Source: Serratia proteamaculans
GTDB taxonomy: Bacteria > Pseudomonadota > Gammaproteobacteria > Enterobacterales > Enterobacteriaceae
DNA length: 64,000 nt
Reading direction: 5' to 3'
Assembly (NCBI RefSeq): GCF_013337185.1
Contig: NZ_SWDE01000006.1
Span: 186,001-250,000 of the forward strand
Made by a program: the position numbers and the translations under genes
In this document: one piece after another, positions 44,255-55,152 of the stretch
How the letters are laid out: the number at the start of each line of letters is the position of its first letter
How positions within the stretch are numbered: the stretch's first letter is position 1
The notes under the pieces: model-generated
Databases searched by the model: none
What the model was told of the DNA's origin: nothing
What the model saw: only the letters and a program-made list of their open reading frames with translations

Positions 44255-45172
44255 TTATTGAGGAGACTGGGGTTGCCCAAGCAGCTCGCAGTTGGGGGGC
44301 AGACGGCATTCGATGGCGTTCGGCAGTACTTCAATGCGGAAATGCTTACCCTTAAGCGGTTCGCCGTCGAGATTAAAGGTCATTTCATGGGGCGCATCGA
44401 TTTCCAGCCACGGCAGGGCAGCACCGATCACGTTTTTGTTTTCTTCATCGTTAAACAGGCTGGCGATCAGTGCCGGTAACAGTTCGTCAGCAATCAACAG
44501 CCGCAGTTGCAGCAGGCCATCGTTGATCAGGGCATCCGGGCATAATTGCTGTCCGCCACCGGCCTGCTTGCCATTGCCGATACCAATCACCAGCGCGTCG
44601 CCGGACCAATGGAAATCCGGACCGCGGATCTCGCAGCGATCGGCTTTTAGCGTGTCCATGCGTAGCAAGCCGTGGATAAAGTAGGACACGCCACCCAACG
44701 CTGCCTTCAGTTTTTCCGGCGTTTCGGTAGTGATTCGGGTACCAAAACCGCCGGTCGCCATATTGATGAAATAGCGATGATCGTTAACTTTTGCCAGGTC
44801 TATCGGGACGGCACGGCCTTTCACCGCCAACCGCAGCGCCTGTTCCGGCATCAGCGGGATATTGCAGGCCATGGCGAAGTCGTTGGCGGTACCCAGCGGC
44901 AGAATGCCCAGTACCGGGCGTCCTTTGGCCGGTAACGCGGCCAATGCTGCAGCCACCTCATTGATGGTGCCATCGCCACCACCGGCAATCAGCGTGACCA
45001 CCCCAAGTTGACAGGCTTCCTGTACATAGCGCGCGGCGTCACCCTGTTCCCAGGTCACGCGAACGTGCAGAGTTTGGTTCTCATCCCGCAATTTTTGTAC
45101 CGCCAGGCGAACCTCTTCGTTGCCGGCGCCTTTGCCGTTGATGATAAGCAGCGCTGGTGCTGGTGGATGCAT
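44255..45172 (-). CDS. yegS: Lipid kinase YegS
   Basis: 305 residues of the diacylglycerol-kinase-like fold: [17 protein letters not shown], the nucleotide loop [58 protein letters not shown] and FNLDGEP with the catalytic acidic residue. E. coli YegS phosphorylates phosphatidylglycerol in vitro. No membrane segment; a peripheral membrane protein. Confidence 0.96.
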   Translation of the reverse strand: MHPPAPALLIINGKGAGNEEVRLAVQKLRDENQTLHVRVTWEQGDAARYVQEACQLGVVTLIAGGGDGTINEVAAALAALPAKGRPVLGILPLGTANDFAMACNIPLMPEQALRLAVKGRAVPIDLAKVNDHRYFINMATGGFGTRITTETPEKLKAALGGVSYFIHGLLRMDTLKADRCEIRGPDFHWSGDALVIGIGNGKQAGGGQQLCPDALINDGLLQLRLLIADELLPALIASLFNDEENKNVIGAALPWLEIDAPHEMTFNLDGEPLKGKHFRIEVLPNAIECRLPPNCELLGQPQSPQ

Positions 45173-45483
45173 TCCCGATATCTCCCGGCTGTAAAACAGA
45201 TAATGAGCAACGATAAACTACCCACCCGCGACAGGCCATCAGAATATTCAGTTAATTCTGGCTAATTGCCGTCTGGCAGAGATTATTCCTGCATAATTGA
45301 CTTAATTTGAGATTTGCGCGGTAGATAAGTTAGCGATTTTTGTTAATGAATTAATTAATCTCTGCCGCATTATTTTTATATCATCGGAAGAACGGCAGAT
45401 TATTAAAAGTAGATAACATGACGATTTGAATAAGGAAGCGTTATATTAGCGAGGCTATAAGGAATTGTGAGCTGAAACCAAAG

Positions 45484-45570
45484 AAAAAGCCAGTCCAAGG
45501 GAGATTGGACCGGCTAAGGAGGTGGTTCCTAGTATTGCTATGCAAATATTTTTCGTTCTTAGTTTTAAGC
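45484..45570 (-). ncRNA. cyaR: CyaR small regulatory RNA
   Basis: The leftward sequence contains AGGAACCACCTCCTTAGCC, the highly conserved seed core of E. coli CyaR, then TCTCCC flanked by the terminator stem GCCGGTCCAA/TTGGACTGGC and a T-run at 45484-45488. The predicted 5' end GCTTAAAAC at 45570 resembles the E. coli start GCTGAAAAAC. Location after trhP (yegQ) on the same strand is as in E. coli. CyaR is an Hfq-dependent RNA that represses ompX, luxS, nadE and others when cAMP is high. Confidence 0.93.
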
Positions 45571-45603
45571 AGCCTGATGTTAACCAAGCTGCGCACTAAT
45601 TGA

Positions 45604-45619
45604 TGTGATCTAATTCTAA
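45604..45619 (-). promoter_or_regulatory. CRP site of the cyaR promoter
   Basis: Leftward TTAGA-N6-TCACA has one perfect CRP half-site and one poor one. Its centre (45611.5) is 41.5 bases from the predicted cyaR start at 45570, the class II CRP position, matching the cAMP-CRP control known for cyaR. Confidence 0.7.
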
Positions 45620-45661
45620 TATTTGCCAAAAACCGCGATTAAATGGTGGCTCGCGGAATTT

Positions 45662-47014
45662 TTACACCGCAGGACTATTGGTATCCGGCAAATTGCGGAT
45701 CAGCAACGCGTAATTGAGATCGATATCTGACGGAATTGGCAAATAAACGATATGCCCGTTGCCCGGAGCCACATCGATTGCTTCACCTTTCTTATTTTGC
45801 ATGCTCTCCAGGGTAAACAAGACGTTACCGCCGGGGGTCATCATCTCGACACTGTCGCCGACCATGAACTTGTTTTTAACATCCACTTCTGCCCAACCAT
45901 CACGGCGGACGCCGGTGAACTCACCGACAAACTGCTGGCGTTCAGACAGTGAGGAACCGTAATCGTAGTTTTGCTGAGCTTCATGCACATGACGGCGCAG
46001 GAAACCTTCGGTGTAACCCCGGTGGGCCAGACCTTCCAGCGTGGTGAGCAGGGTGGGATCGAATGGCTTGCCCGCGACGGCATCGTCGATGGCGCGGCGA
46101 TAGACTTGTGCGGTACGCGCGCAGTAGTAGAAGGATTTGGTGCGGCCTTCGATTTTCAGCGAATGCACGCCGAGCTGAGTCAGGCGTTCCACATGCTGGA
46201 TGGCACGTAAATCCTTCGAGTTCATGATGTAGGTGCCGTGTTCATCTTCAAAGGCGCTCATGTATTCATCCGGCTTTTGCGCTTCGGACAGCATAAACAC
46301 TTTGTCGGTCGGCGCACCGATGCCCAACGTCGGCTCTACGGTCTGCACCGGGATCGGCTCATGCATATGTACGATGTTACCTGTCTCGTCCTCTTTGCCT
46401 TCTTCCGCTTTGTACTGCCAGCGACAGGCGTTGGTGCAGGTACCCTGATTAGGGTCGCGCTTGTTGATATATCCGGACAACAGGCAGCGGCCGGAATAGG
46501 CCATGCACAGAGCACCGTGGACGAAGATTTCCAGTTCCATCTCCGGTACCTGGCTGCGGATCTCGGCGATCTCCTCCAGCGACAGCTCGCGCGACAGGAT
46601 CACTCGCGTCAGCCCCATTTGCTGCCAGAATTTCACCGTCGCCCAGTTAACCGCGTTCGCCTGTACCGACAAATGAATGTCCATCTGCGGGAAGGCTTCG
46701 CGCACCATCATGATCAGGCCGGGATCGGACATGATCAGCGCGTCCGGGCCCATGTCTATCACCGGTTTAAGATCGCGCAGGAAGGTTTTCAGCTTGGCGT
46801 TGTGCGGGGCGATATTCACCACCACGTAGAATCTTTTGCCCAGCGCGTGGGCTTCGTTAATCCCCTGCGCCAGGTTCTCGTGATTGAATTCGTTGTTGCG
46901 CACCCGCAGGCTGTAACGCGGTTGGCCGGCATAAACGGCGTCTGCACCATAGGCAAAGGCGTAACGCATGTTTTTCAGCGTACCCGCCGGGGAGAGGAGT
47001 TCCGGTGTAAACAT
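45662..47014 (-). CDS. trhP: tRNA U34 hydroxylation protein TrhP
   Basis: 450 residues of the U32 peptidase-like family (E. coli YegQ): ELLSPAGTLKNMRYAFAYGADAVYAG, SVQANAVNWATVKFWQ, VHGALCMAYSGRC and the Cys cluster NQGTCTNACRWQY, consistent with an iron-sulfur centre. TrhP supports prephenate-dependent 5-hydroxylation of U34 in tRNAs. Start at 47014. Confidence 0.96.
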   Translation of the reverse strand: MFTPELLSPAGTLKNMRYAFAYGADAVYAGQPRYSLRVRNNEFNHENLAQGINEAHALGKRFYVVVNIAPHNAKLKTFLRDLKPVIDMGPDALIMSDPGLIMMVREAFPQMDIHLSVQANAVNWATVKFWQQMGLTRVILSRELSLEEIAEIRSQVPEMELEIFVHGALCMAYSGRCLLSGYINKRDPNQGTCTNACRWQYKAEEGKEDETGNIVHMHEPIPVQTVEPTLGIGAPTDKVFMLSEAQKPDEYMSAFEDEHGTYIMNSKDLRAIQHVERLTQLGVHSLKIEGRTKSFYYCARTAQVYRRAIDDAVAGKPFDPTLLTTLEGLAHRGYTEGFLRRHVHEAQQNYDYGSSLSERQQFVGEFTGVRRDGWAEVDVKNKFMVGDSVEMMTPGGNVLFTLESMQNKKGEAIDVAPGNGHIVYLPIPSDIDLNYALLIRNLPDTNSPAV

Positions 47015-47150
47015 AATGAGTCTCGGTCTGATTTCAGGTCAGTACCGCACCACCAAATGGCGCAGTAAAAGCGGGGGATTGTAGCGGCAGAGCGGCAAGA
47101 AATCAGCAGGTAACCGGATTTATTACAGGGAGATTGATCCTGGTCATAAG

Positions 47151-47179
47151 AAAAACGCGCGATGCTGACCATCGCGCGT
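47151..47179 (-). terminator. yegP terminator
   Basis: Leftward ACGCGCGATG, loop GTCAG, CATCGCGCGT (47179 to 47155), then TTTTT (47155-47151). Confidence 0.93.
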
Positions 47180-47192
47180 CGCCCAGATGATG

Positions 47193-47531
47193 TTATGCGC
47201 TCAAATCGCGCACGTCAGTGTTCGGGCCGTTCTTGATTACCGACTGAATACCGTTTTTTGCCGCTGTTTCAGAGCTGTACATTTCGCTGACGCCAATCAC
47301 CTGATGGTTTTTGGCTTTCAGCACAAAGTAAGGCTGATTGCTGGTGCTGTGCTTGAGTTCATATTGCGCTTCGTGGGGAGAATTGGTTTGCACCGAGGCA
47401 ATGCCATTTTCCGCCGAGGCCTTGCTGGCGTACATTTCACTGGCCAGAATGATTTCGCCATTACTGGCTTTCAGGTTGAAGTGGTACTGTCCATTCTTTG
47501 CTTTTTTCAGCTCATAGTGACCGATTGCCAT
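47193..47531 (-). CDS. yegP: YegP, DUF1508 tandem-repeat protein
   Basis: 112 residues from ATG 47531. Two DUF1508 repeats, each of the form FNLKASNGEIILASEMYASKASAENGIASV and FVLKAKNHQVIGVSEMYSSETAAKNGIQSV. Small soluble protein; E. coli YegP is of unknown function. Followed by a strong terminator. Confidence 0.94.
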   Translation of the reverse strand: MAIGHYELKKAKNGQYHFNLKASNGEIILASEMYASKASAENGIASVQTNSPHEAQYELKHSTSNQPYFVLKAKNHQVIGVSEMYSSETAAKNGIQSVIKNGPNTDVRDLSA

Positions 47532-47843
47532 GGTTCCTCTCCTGTGGGTTCCGATAAGTGATGTAAGTGTAGCCAATAGCTTGAAATTGGGCGGCTAATA
47601 AACCTGACTTGCGCACAGTAGCGCAAAAAACAGGCGATTTTTTTGCGCTGGCGTTGAGTTTCAGCCAGCGAAAAGTGCTGTAGCACGAGATGCTAATGGC
47701 GGATTGTGATGCCGAAAGTTTGCGCAGCTTGCCGCATTCTTGCCAGGGCCGTATTTCGCCGGCGACGGTGACGCGTTAAGGTTGGCCCGCTGTGTAAGTG
47801 GTGGTTAAAAAATGATCACGGCATCTTGGCATCGACTCTCAAC
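47532..47843. other. Spacer between yegP and vapB
   Basis: About 310 bases. A pair of GCGCAAAAAA/TTTTTTTGCGC-type arms occurs near 47623-47648, with no gene seen. It carries the yegP promoter (leftward) and the vapBC promoter (rightward). Confidence 0.4.
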
Positions 47844-47867
47844 AGGCATATGCTTAGGCCTATGCCT
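47844..47867. promoter_or_regulatory. Inverted repeat, candidate VapBC operator
   Basis: AGGCATA (47844-47850) and TATGCCT (47861-47867) are exact inverted arms ending 4 bp before the vapB Shine-Dalgarno (GAGGAG). VapBC complexes autoregulate through such palindromes. Confidence 0.6.
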
Positions 47868-47883
47868 GACAGAGGAGATGGAA

Positions 47884-48147
47884 ATGGAAAGAATCGCGAA
47901 GCTGTTTAAAAACGGCAGAAATCAGGCGGTGAGATTGCCCGTGGAATTCGAATTCGACACAGATCGCGTGTATATCCGCCGCGATCGGGAGGGGAACGTG
48001 ATTTTATCAAAATATCCGGCGAAACCTGACAGCTGGGCCCCGTTGCTGCAAATGATCGCACAAACTCAGGTGCCGCAGGACTTCCTGACCGCGGAGGAGC
48101 GTCAGCAGGGGATGGCCACCCGCGATCCGTTTGCCGGGGATGAATAA
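47884..48147 (+). CDS. vapB: VapB-type antitoxin
   Basis: 87 residues from ATG 47884 (GAGGAG 7 nt upstream; an in-frame ATG at 47878 is too close). AbrB/SpoVT swapped-hairpin DNA-binding domain: AKLFKNGRNQAVRLPVEFEF, followed by a toxin-binding tail ending GMATRDPFAGDE. Ends 2 bp before vapC. Confidence 0.92.
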   Translation: MERIAKLFKNGRNQAVRLPVEFEFDTDRVYIRRDREGNVILSKYPAKPDSWAPLLQMIAQTQVPQDFLTAEERQQGMATRDPFAGDE

Positions 48148-48149
48148 GC

Positions 48150-48536
48150 ATGTATATGTTTGATACCAACACCGTCAGCCAGCTGTTTCGCCGGCACCCT
48201 CGTCTGCTCGGCTTAATGGAAAAGATCCCGCCTTCTGCGGTCTGTATTTCCAGCATCACCGAGGCGGAATTGCTCTATGGCGTCGCCAAACGGCAGAGCC
48301 TGACGCTGAAAGCGACGGTCGCGGCATTCCTGGATTCCGTGACGGTCTATGCCTGGGACAGCGAAGCTGCGCATTGCTATGGCGCTATGCGGGCGGAGAT
48401 GACGAAAAACGGACGGGTGATGGGGGCTTTGGATCAGCTTATTGCCGCACACGCGCAAAGCCGTGGTGCGACAATAGTCACTAACGATAAGGCGTTCGCC
48501 ATGGTGCCGGGCCTGGCAGTAGAAGACTGGACTTAA
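48150..48536 (+). CDS. vapC: VapC-type PIN-domain ribonuclease toxin
   Basis: 128 residues. PIN-domain acidic residues: Asp5 (FDTNTVS), Glu in [11 protein letters not shown], Asp in [11 protein letters not shown] and Asp in TNDKAF. Enteric VapC toxins cleave initiator tRNA; target not shown here. The stop overlaps the convergent baeR gene by 4 bp, so the pair is tightly inserted in the yegP-baeR interval. Confidence 0.93.
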   Translation: MYMFDTNTVSQLFRRHPRLLGLMEKIPPSAVCISSITEAELLYGVAKRQSLTLKATVAAFLDSVTVYAWDSEAAHCYGAMRAEMTKNGRVMGALDQLIAAHAQSRGATIVTNDKAFAMVPGLAVEDWT

Positions 48537-49252
48537 AGCCCATTCACCAGCCGACAAGGCTCGGCTTCCCAGCGATAGCCCACGCCGTACACTGAACGGA
48601 TAAAGGATTTTTCGCCGTCGATCAGCTCCAGCTTGCGCCGCAGGTTTTTGATATGGCTGTCGATGGTGCGGTCGGTGACGACCCGGTAGTCGTCATACAG
48701 GTTATTCAGCAGTTGCTCACGTGAGAACACGTTGCCCGGCTGGCTGGCCAGCGTTTTCAGCAGGCGAAACTCGGCCGGGGTGAGATCCAGCATTTGGCCC
48801 TGATAGCTGGCCTGAAAGCGCGGTTCATCAATGTGAAGCTGGGTTTCTTCCTGCGTATTATCCAACGGGCGATAGCAACGACGCAGAATGGTTTTCACCC
48901 GGGCGACCACTTCACGTGGGCTGTAAGGCTTGCAGATATAATCATCTGCGCCGATCTCCAGCCCCAGCAGGCGATCGATCTCCTCGATTTTCGCCGTCAC
49001 CATCACCACCGGAATATCGGTAAAACGACGCAGTTCACGGCAAACCGTCAAGCCATCACTGCCCGGCAGCATCAGATCCAGCAGGATCAAGGCAGGGGAG
49101 TGAGCATGTACCGCCGGTACCACTTCGCTGCCATTGGTCAGCCAATGCGTGGCGTATCCCGCAGCCTGCAGGTAGTCCACCAGCAGTTGGCCCAGCTTGG
49201 GTTCATCTTCAACAATCATAATTTGCAACGGCTGGTTCTGGGTTTCCATCAT
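48533..49252 (-). CDS. baeR: Response regulator BaeR
   Basis: 239 residues, OmpR family. Receiver with phospho-acceptor Asp59 ([12 protein letters not shown]) and a C-terminal winged helix ([41 protein letters not shown]). BaeR activates mdtABCD and related efflux genes under envelope stress (indole, flavonoids, metals). ATGA overlap with baeS. Confidence 0.97.
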   Translation of the reverse strand: MMETQNQPLQIMIVEDEPKLGQLLVDYLQAAGYATHWLTNGSEVVPAVHAHSPALILLDLMLPGSDGLTVCRELRRFTDIPVVMVTAKIEEIDRLLGLEIGADDYICKPYSPREVVARVKTILRRCYRPLDNTQEETQLHIDEPRFQASYQGQMLDLTPAEFRLLKTLASQPGNVFSREQLLNNLYDDYRVVTDRTIDSHIKNLRRKLELIDGEKSFIRSVYGVGYRWEAEPCRLVNGL

Positions 49253-50631
49253 GACGCCTTATTCATTACCGGGGTGGCGAATTCTACCGTAATCCGCACG
49301 CCGCCCAAAGGCGAGTGCTGTGCGTAGATCTTCCCGTTGTGTGCTTCCACTATGTTTTGACAGATCGATAGCCCCAGTCCGGAGCCGCCGCTGGCGCGAT
49401 TACGCGAACCTTCGGTACGGTAGAAGCGTTCAAAAATGAGTGCCAGTTGCTCGTCATTGACGCCCGGCGCGCTGTCCTGCCAATAAATTAGCAGGCGGCC
49501 CGGCAACGATTCAGCGCCGATCTCCAGCTTACCGTCTGCGTCGGTATAACGCAGGCTGTTTTCCAGCAGGTTGTTAAACAGCTGATTAAGCCGGTCGGGG
49601 TCGCCAAACAGCGGTGCCTGCTCCGGTAGCCGGGTCACGATTTCCAGCCCCTTGGCGTGGAACCGGTCGCGGAAGCTGGCGACCGCAACTTGCAGCAGGT
49701 GCACACAGTCGACCGGTGATTTACGGTAGGCGAGCGCGCCGAGATCGGATAACGACAGCTGGTGCAGGTCATCCACCAGCTTGGTCAGGGTGGCGACCTC
49801 TGCCAGCAGTGAGCTGAGTGAGGCCGGGGTGGGTTGACGCACGCCATCTTGCAAGGCCTCAAGTTCGCCGCGCAACACCGCCAGTGGGGTGCGTAATTCG
49901 TGCGAGACGTCGGCCATCACGGCGCGCCGCATCTGTTCATTTTTTTCCAGCGAGGTGGCAAGCTGGTTGAAGTCCAGCGCCAGTCGGCCCAGTTCATCCT
50001 GGCTGCTGACCGCCACGCGGGTGCTGAAATCCCCCGCAGCCAGCCGATGGGTGCCTGCGACCAGGCGTTTGACCGGCGCCAGTAATCCGCGCGACATCAG
50101 CCAGGTCACCGCCGCTGCCAGCAGGGTGGAGAGGGCGACAATCATCCAACTGGTGCGTCTTTGCTGTTGGTCGAAGTTGATGTCGGTATTACGCGTCAGC
50201 CTCTCTACCGGGGTGGTAAGCACCCAGCCGACAATTTCATTGTTGTAGCGGATGGGATGACGCGGGCCTTCCTTTGGCAGCGGGCCGGAATGCCCCACCA
50301 ACCGGTTAAACTGGCTGTCTACCACCCAGAACTGGGTACGCCAGCCCTTGGGTGGCAGATTGTGGCTGCTGTCGCTGTTTTGTTCGAACGAACGCATGAT
50401 CTGGTAAACCACCTGATCGTTATTGCGCAGAAAGACCCAGTTGCCGTGGCGGCTGTACTGCTCTTCCAGCGCTTCACCCAGCATGTTGATGCGTTGTTCG
50501 TTGCTGTTTTTGATGTAGTCGATAAAACCCCGCTCGAAGCTGACACGTACACCCCAGTGCATGGTGATTAACACCAGCATGCAGGTGGCGAAAATCGCCA
50601 TGAACAGTTTACCGGTAATGCCTATTTTCAT
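49249..50631 (-). CDS. baeS: Sensor histidine kinase BaeS
   Basis: 460 residues: TM1 (about 8-30), periplasmic sensor, TM2 (about 165-185), HAMP ([20 protein letters not shown]), H-box [17 protein letters not shown] and ATPase motifs ([23 protein letters not shown]). Senses envelope stress and phosphorylates BaeR. Its ATG overlaps the mdtD stop by one base. Confidence 0.96.
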   Translation of the reverse strand: MKIGITGKLFMAIFATCMLVLITMHWGVRVSFERGFIDYIKNSNEQRINMLGEALEEQYSRHGNWVFLRNNDQVVYQIMRSFEQNSDSSHNLPPKGWRTQFWVVDSQFNRLVGHSGPLPKEGPRHPIRYNNEIVGWVLTTPVERLTRNTDINFDQQQRRTSWMIVALSTLLAAAVTWLMSRGLLAPVKRLVAGTHRLAAGDFSTRVAVSSQDELGRLALDFNQLATSLEKNEQMRRAVMADVSHELRTPLAVLRGELEALQDGVRQPTPASLSSLLAEVATLTKLVDDLHQLSLSDLGALAYRKSPVDCVHLLQVAVASFRDRFHAKGLEIVTRLPEQAPLFGDPDRLNQLFNNLLENSLRYTDADGKLEIGAESLPGRLLIYWQDSAPGVNDEQLALIFERFYRTEGSRNRASGGSGLGLSICQNIVEAHNGKIYAQHSPLGGVRITVEFATPVMNKAS

Positions 50632-52061
50632 TATTGCAACCTCGTGGAGCCTGTACCCGGCTCTTTGGTCAGCGTACGGTTAGTGGTGGTATCGGCCGGG
50701 ACGCGGGCGAAGGCCAGTGCGGGCAGGGCGATGATTAACGCCATGCAGCAGTAGCTGTAAATAAATGCGCTGTGGATAGCCGGGCTGTCGGTGACCACCT
50801 GGTGATGGGCGAAGCTGCCGATCAGAATACCGGCGATGCTGACACCAAGGCTCATCGATAGTTGCATCACCATCGACAGCAGGCTGTTGCCGCTGCTGGC
50901 CAGCCGGTCCGGCAAATCTTTCAGCGTCAGGGTATTCATCGCCGAGAAGCGCAGTGAGTTAACCATGCCCTGGAAGAACAGCACCACCGGCAGCAGCCAG
51001 ATCCAGCCGATCATGGCCACCAGTGGGAAGCTCAGGCTGACAAACGCCAGCATCAGCGTTGCGGCCACCAGCACGTTGCGGTAACCGAAACGGTTGACCA
51101 CCCGCACCACTATGCGTTTCATCCCCATGCTGCCGATGATCATCGGGATCATCATCAGTCCGGCATGGAACGGGGAAAAGCCCATCCCGACCTGCATAAA
51201 CAGCGGTGTCATAAACGGCAGCATGCCGCTGCCGATACGGCCCAGCAGGCTGGCTGTCAGCCCGACCTTGTAGGTCTGGGTTTTGAACAGACGCAGCGAG
51301 AACAGGGCCCGGCTGTTGCCGTGGGCATGCCACCAGTATCCCGCTAGCGCCGCTATGCCAGCCACCACCAGCCCGGCGATGGCGGCAGCGGACAGCCCCA
51401 TGCCTTTGTGGCCGTCAAGCGCCAGCGTCAGCGTTGCCATACCGATTGCCAGCATGATAAAACCGCTGATGTCGAAGCGCCGGGTCTGCATGCGGTAGTT
51501 GGGCATCAGCAGCAGCGTGGCGATGGCCCCGGCGATCCCCACCGGAATATTGATCAGGAAAATCCAGTGCCAACTGGCGTACTGCACCAAAAAACCGCCC
51601 AGCGCCGGCCCCATCAGCGGACCTATTTGGCCGGGCAGGGTGACGAAGGTCATTGCCGCCATATATTGTTCGCGCGGGACGATTTTCATCACCGTCAACC
51701 GACCGACCGGCACCATCATTGCACCGCCGATACCCTGAACCACGCGTGAGGCGATCAATTCGTTCAGCGTTTCTGAGCGGGCGCACAGGATTGAACCCAA
51801 AGTGAACAGCACGATGGCGCTGAAGAATACCCGCTGCACGCCAACCCGATCCGCCAGCCAGCCGCTGGCCGGCAACATCACCGCCACCGTCAGCACATAG
51901 GAGACGATCACCGACTGCATGCGCAGCGGGTTCTCCCCCAGGCTGACGGCCATCGACGGCAGGGCGGTGTTGACGATGGTGGTGTCCAGCGTCTGCATAA
52001 AAAAGCCGAAGGCCACAATCCAGAGTTGCCACTGTACTGAGGCGGTGTGTTTTATCAGCAT
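50631..52061 (-). CDS. mdtD: DHA2-family MFS transporter MdtD
   Basis: About 476 residues from ATG 52061 (TTG at 52064 possible). Fourteen membrane segments, motif [15 protein letters not shown], motif C PALGGFL. E. coli MdtD (IceT) is not needed for MdtABC efflux and is reported to export citrate/iron-citrate. It lies between mdtC and baeS as in E. coli. Confidence 0.94.
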   Translation of the reverse strand: MLIKHTASVQWQLWIVAFGFFMQTLDTTIVNTALPSMAVSLGENPLRMQSVIVSYVLTVAVMLPASGWLADRVGVQRVFFSAIVLFTLGSILCARSETLNELIASRVVQGIGGAMMVPVGRLTVMKIVPREQYMAAMTFVTLPGQIGPLMGPALGGFLVQYASWHWIFLINIPVGIAGAIATLLLMPNYRMQTRRFDISGFIMLAIGMATLTLALDGHKGMGLSAAAIAGLVVAGIAALAGYWWHAHGNSRALFSLRLFKTQTYKVGLTASLLGRIGSGMLPFMTPLFMQVGMGFSPFHAGLMMIPMIIGSMGMKRIVVRVVNRFGYRNVLVAATLMLAFVSLSFPLVAMIGWIWLLPVVLFFQGMVNSLRFSAMNTLTLKDLPDRLASSGNSLLSMVMQLSMSLGVSIAGILIGSFAHHQVVTDSPAIHSAFIYSYCCMALIIALPALAFARVPADTTTNRTLTKEPGTGSTRLQ

Positions 52062-52071
52062 CAATCAGCCA

Positions 52072-55000
52072 TTATTGGGGCAAAGGATCCAGTTTCTTGC
52101 CGCGACGGAACTTCATCTGCAGCCGGTCAAAATACAGGTAAACCACCGGGGTGGTGTAGAGCGTCAGCAGTTGGCTGACGATCAGCCCCCCGACGATGGT
52201 GATACCGAGCGGTTGACGTAACTCGGCGCCATCGCCGTGGGTCAACACCAGGGGCAGTGCGCCGAAAAGTGCCGCCAGCGTGGTCATCATTATTGGCCTG
52301 AAACGCAGCAGGCAAGCCTGGAAAATGGCGTCATGTGCGCTGATACCGCCGTTGCGTTGTGCATCCAGGGCAAAGTCGACCATCATGATGGCATTTTTTT
52401 TCACTATGCCGATCAGCAGCATAATGCCGATCAGCGCAATCAGGCTGAACGGTGCGCCGAACAGCTCCAGCGCCAGCAGTGCGCCGACTCCGGCAGAGGG
52501 CAGGGTGGACAGGATGGTCAGCGGGTGAATATAGCTTTCATAGAGAATGCCTAGCACGATATACACCGTGGCGATGGCGGCGGCGATCAGCAGCAACTGG
52601 GATTTCAGCGTTTCCTGGAAGACCTGAGCGGTACCGGCAAAGGCACCACGAACGGTAGCGGGGACGCCGAGCGCCGTCATACTGCGCTCTACGGCGGCGG
52701 TGGCGTCAGACAGGCTGCCGCCATCGGGCAGGTTAAACGAGATGGTCGAGGCGGCCGACAACCCCTGATGGTTGACCGACAGCGGCGCATTGGCCGGTCG
52801 CCAACTGGCGAAGTAGGACAGCGGGATCGCCTTGCCGTCCTTGTTGATCACAAACATCTTGTCCAGCGAACTGACGTCCTGGGTATAGGGCGGTGCGACT
52901 TCCATGACCACTTTGTACTGATTGAGCGGCTGGTAGATGGTCGAAATCTGGCGCTGACCGAAGGCGTTGTTCAGCAGGTTATTGGCGTCTGAAACCGAAA
53001 TCCCCAGCCGGGCCATGGTCTCGCGATCGTAAACCAAATCCATTTCCGAGCCTTTGTCCTGCTGATCGGAGTTGACGTCGGCCAGCTCCGGCAAGGCGGC
53101 CAGCGCGGTGCGGATTTTCGGTTCCCACTCGCGGAGTGCGGCGAGGTCATCTGCCAGCAGCGTGTACTGGTAGCTGGCATTAGCCTGCCGACCACCGACG
53201 CGGATATCCTGCACCGCCATCAGGAACAGGCTGGCACCCGGCTCTTTGGCCAATTTGGCGCGCAGGCGGGCGATCACTTTCTGTGCATCATCGCTGCGCA
53301 CCGACAGGGGTTTCAACGAGATAAACATCGAACCGCTGTTGGTGCGTGAGCCGCCGGTGAAACCGGTGACGTTTTCCACATCCGGATCTTCACGCACGAT
53401 TTTCATGAAATCTTCCAGCTTAACGCGCATCGCCTGGAAGGAAATACTCTGATCGGCCTGGATAAAGCCCATCAGCCGGCCGGTATCCTGCTCCGGGAAG
53501 AAGGTTTTTGGAATACTGACGTACAACCACACGTTGAGCGCGATGGTGGCCAGAAACACCGCCAGCACCCAGCGCGAGTGGCCAAGTACCCAGCTTAGCG
53601 AACGGCCATACCCCTTTTGCAACGCCAACAGCATTTTACCGAAGCCGCGTATGCGCCGCTGCGAGCGCGGCGGTTGGTGGCGCAGCAGGTAGGCGCACAT
53701 CATCGGGGTCAGCGTCAGCGAGATAATCAGCGACAGCCCGATCGACACCGACAGAGTGACGGCAAACTCGCGGAACAGGCGGCCGGGCAGGCCTTCCATC
53801 AGCAGCAGCGGAATAAACACCGCCACCAGCGACACGCTCATCGACAGCACGGTGAAGCCCACTTCACGCACCCCGACCAGCGCCGCATTAATGGGTTTCA
53901 TGCCGGCCTCGATGTGGCGAGAAATATTCTCCAGCACCACGATAGCGTCGTCGACCACGAAGCCGGTAGCGATGGTCAGCGCCATCAGCGACAGGTTATT
54001 GAGACTAAAACCGCACAGATACATGGCGGTGAAGGAGCCGATCAGCGAGACCGGAACCGCTACCGCCGGGATCAGAGTAGCGCGGCCGGAACGCAGGAAG
54101 ATGAACACCACCAGGATCACCAGCCCGATGGCGATCACCAGCGACTGCTCCACCTCGGCCAGTGAGGCGCGGATGGTCGGTGAGCGGTCCTGGGCGATAT
54201 TCAATTGGATCGACGCCGGGATATTGTCTTGCAGCGCGGGCAGTTCGGCGCGGATCCGATCGACGGTTTCAATGATATTGGCATCCGGCGCCCGGCTGAT
54301 GGCCAGAATAATCGCCGGCTTGGCATTGGTCATCCCGGCGTTGCGCACGTCCTGTACCGAGTCGTTGACTTCGGCCACGTCGCTCAGGCGCACCGCCGAG
54401 CCGTTGTTGTAGTGGATAATCAGCGGCCGATAGGCATTGGCGGTTTTCAACTCGTCGTTGGCCTGGAGCTGCCAGCGCTGCTGAGGATCCTCCACCGCGC
54501 CTTGTGGCCTGCGCACGTTGGCATTGCTGATGGTCTGGCGTACGGCATCTAGTGATATGCCCTGATTGAACAGGGCGCTTGGGTTGAGTTCGACCCGCAC
54601 CGCAGGCAGTGAGCTACCGCCAACCGAGACGTCGCCCACCCCTTCGGTCTGGGCGATTTTCTGTGCCAATTGGGTAGAGGCAAAATCGTAAAGCTGGCCC
54701 TGGCTGTAGGTATCCGAGGTCAGCGTCAGGATCATGATCGGCGCATCGGACGGGTTAACCTTACGGTAGCTGGGGCGGCTTGGCATACCGGTGGGCAGCA
54801 GGCTCTGTGCGGCGTTAATTGCCGCCTGCACGTCACGCGCGGCGCCGTTGATATCACGATCGAGATCGAACTGCAGAATCACTCTGGTGCTGCCCAGCGA
54901 ACTCATCGAGGTCATCTCATTGACCCCGGCAATCCGGCCCAGCGCCCGTTCCAGCGGCGTTGCCACCGACGAGGCCATGGTCTCTGGGTCAGCACCCGGT

Positions 55001-55152
55001 AGTGAAGCGCTGATTGAAATCACCGGATAGTCGACCTGCGGCAACGGCGAGACCGGCAGCAGGCTGAAGCTGATCACGCCGCTGATGGCGATGGCCAATG
55101 TCAGCAGCGTAGTGGCGACCGGCCGATAGATAAACAGGGCGAAGAATTTCAC
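52072..55152 (-). CDS. mdtC: RND multidrug efflux pump subunit MdtC
   Basis: 1026 residues, GTG start at 55152 as in E. coli, overlapping the mdtB stop (GTGA). Twelve membrane segments and two large periplasmic loops; proton-relay acidic pair in [17 protein letters not shown] (TM4). Forms a hetero-trimer with MdtB (two MdtB, one MdtC in E. coli) and exports bile salts, novobiocin and others through MdtA and TolC. Confidence 0.97.
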   Translation of the reverse strand: MKFFALFIYRPVATTLLTLAIAISGVISFSLLPVSPLPQVDYPVISISASLPGADPETMASSVATPLERALGRIAGVNEMTSMSSLGSTRVILQFDLDRDINGAARDVQAAINAAQSLLPTGMPSRPSYRKVNPSDAPIMILTLTSDTYSQGQLYDFASTQLAQKIAQTEGVGDVSVGGSSLPAVRVELNPSALFNQGISLDAVRQTISNANVRRPQGAVEDPQQRWQLQANDELKTANAYRPLIIHYNNGSAVRLSDVAEVNDSVQDVRNAGMTNAKPAIILAISRAPDANIIETVDRIRAELPALQDNIPASIQLNIAQDRSPTIRASLAEVEQSLVIAIGLVILVVFIFLRSGRATLIPAVAVPVSLIGSFTAMYLCGFSLNNLSLMALTIATGFVVDDAIVVLENISRHIEAGMKPINAALVGVREVGFTVLSMSVSLVAVFIPLLLMEGLPGRLFREFAVTLSVSIGLSLIISLTLTPMMCAYLLRHQPPRSQRRIRGFGKMLLALQKGYGRSLSWVLGHSRWVLAVFLATIALNVWLYVSIPKTFFPEQDTGRLMGFIQADQSISFQAMRVKLEDFMKIVREDPDVENVTGFTGGSRTNSGSMFISLKPLSVRSDDAQKVIARLRAKLAKEPGASLFLMAVQDIRVGGRQANASYQYTLLADDLAALREWEPKIRTALAALPELADVNSDQQDKGSEMDLVYDRETMARLGISVSDANNLLNNAFGQRQISTIYQPLNQYKVVMEVAPPYTQDVSSLDKMFVINKDGKAIPLSYFASWRPANAPLSVNHQGLSAASTISFNLPDGGSLSDATAAVERSMTALGVPATVRGAFAGTAQVFQETLKSQLLLIAAAIATVYIVLGILYESYIHPLTILSTLPSAGVGALLALELFGAPFSLIALIGIMLLIGIVKKNAIMMVDFALDAQRNGGISAHDAIFQACLLRFRPIMMTTLAALFGALPLVLTHGDGAELRQPLGITIVGGLIVSQLLTLYTTPVVYLYFDRLQMKFRRGKKLDPLPQ

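Larger units (their letters stand above)
45173..45661. other. yegS-trhP intergenic region containing cyaR
   Basis: 489 bases. The left 300 (45173-45480) are AT-rich and hold the yegS upstream region with no gene seen. The right part holds the sRNA gene cyaR and its CRP-type promoter. Confidence 0.7.

Noticed and set aside
45441-45629. 62-codon minus-strand frame between yegS and trhP
   Set aside because: It runs through the CyaR seed and its terminator; the region is an sRNA gene, not protein coding.
53617-54412. Long plus-strand frames over mdtC
   Set aside because: Shadows of the GC-rich mdtC coding strand; His/Gln/Arg-rich with no domain.
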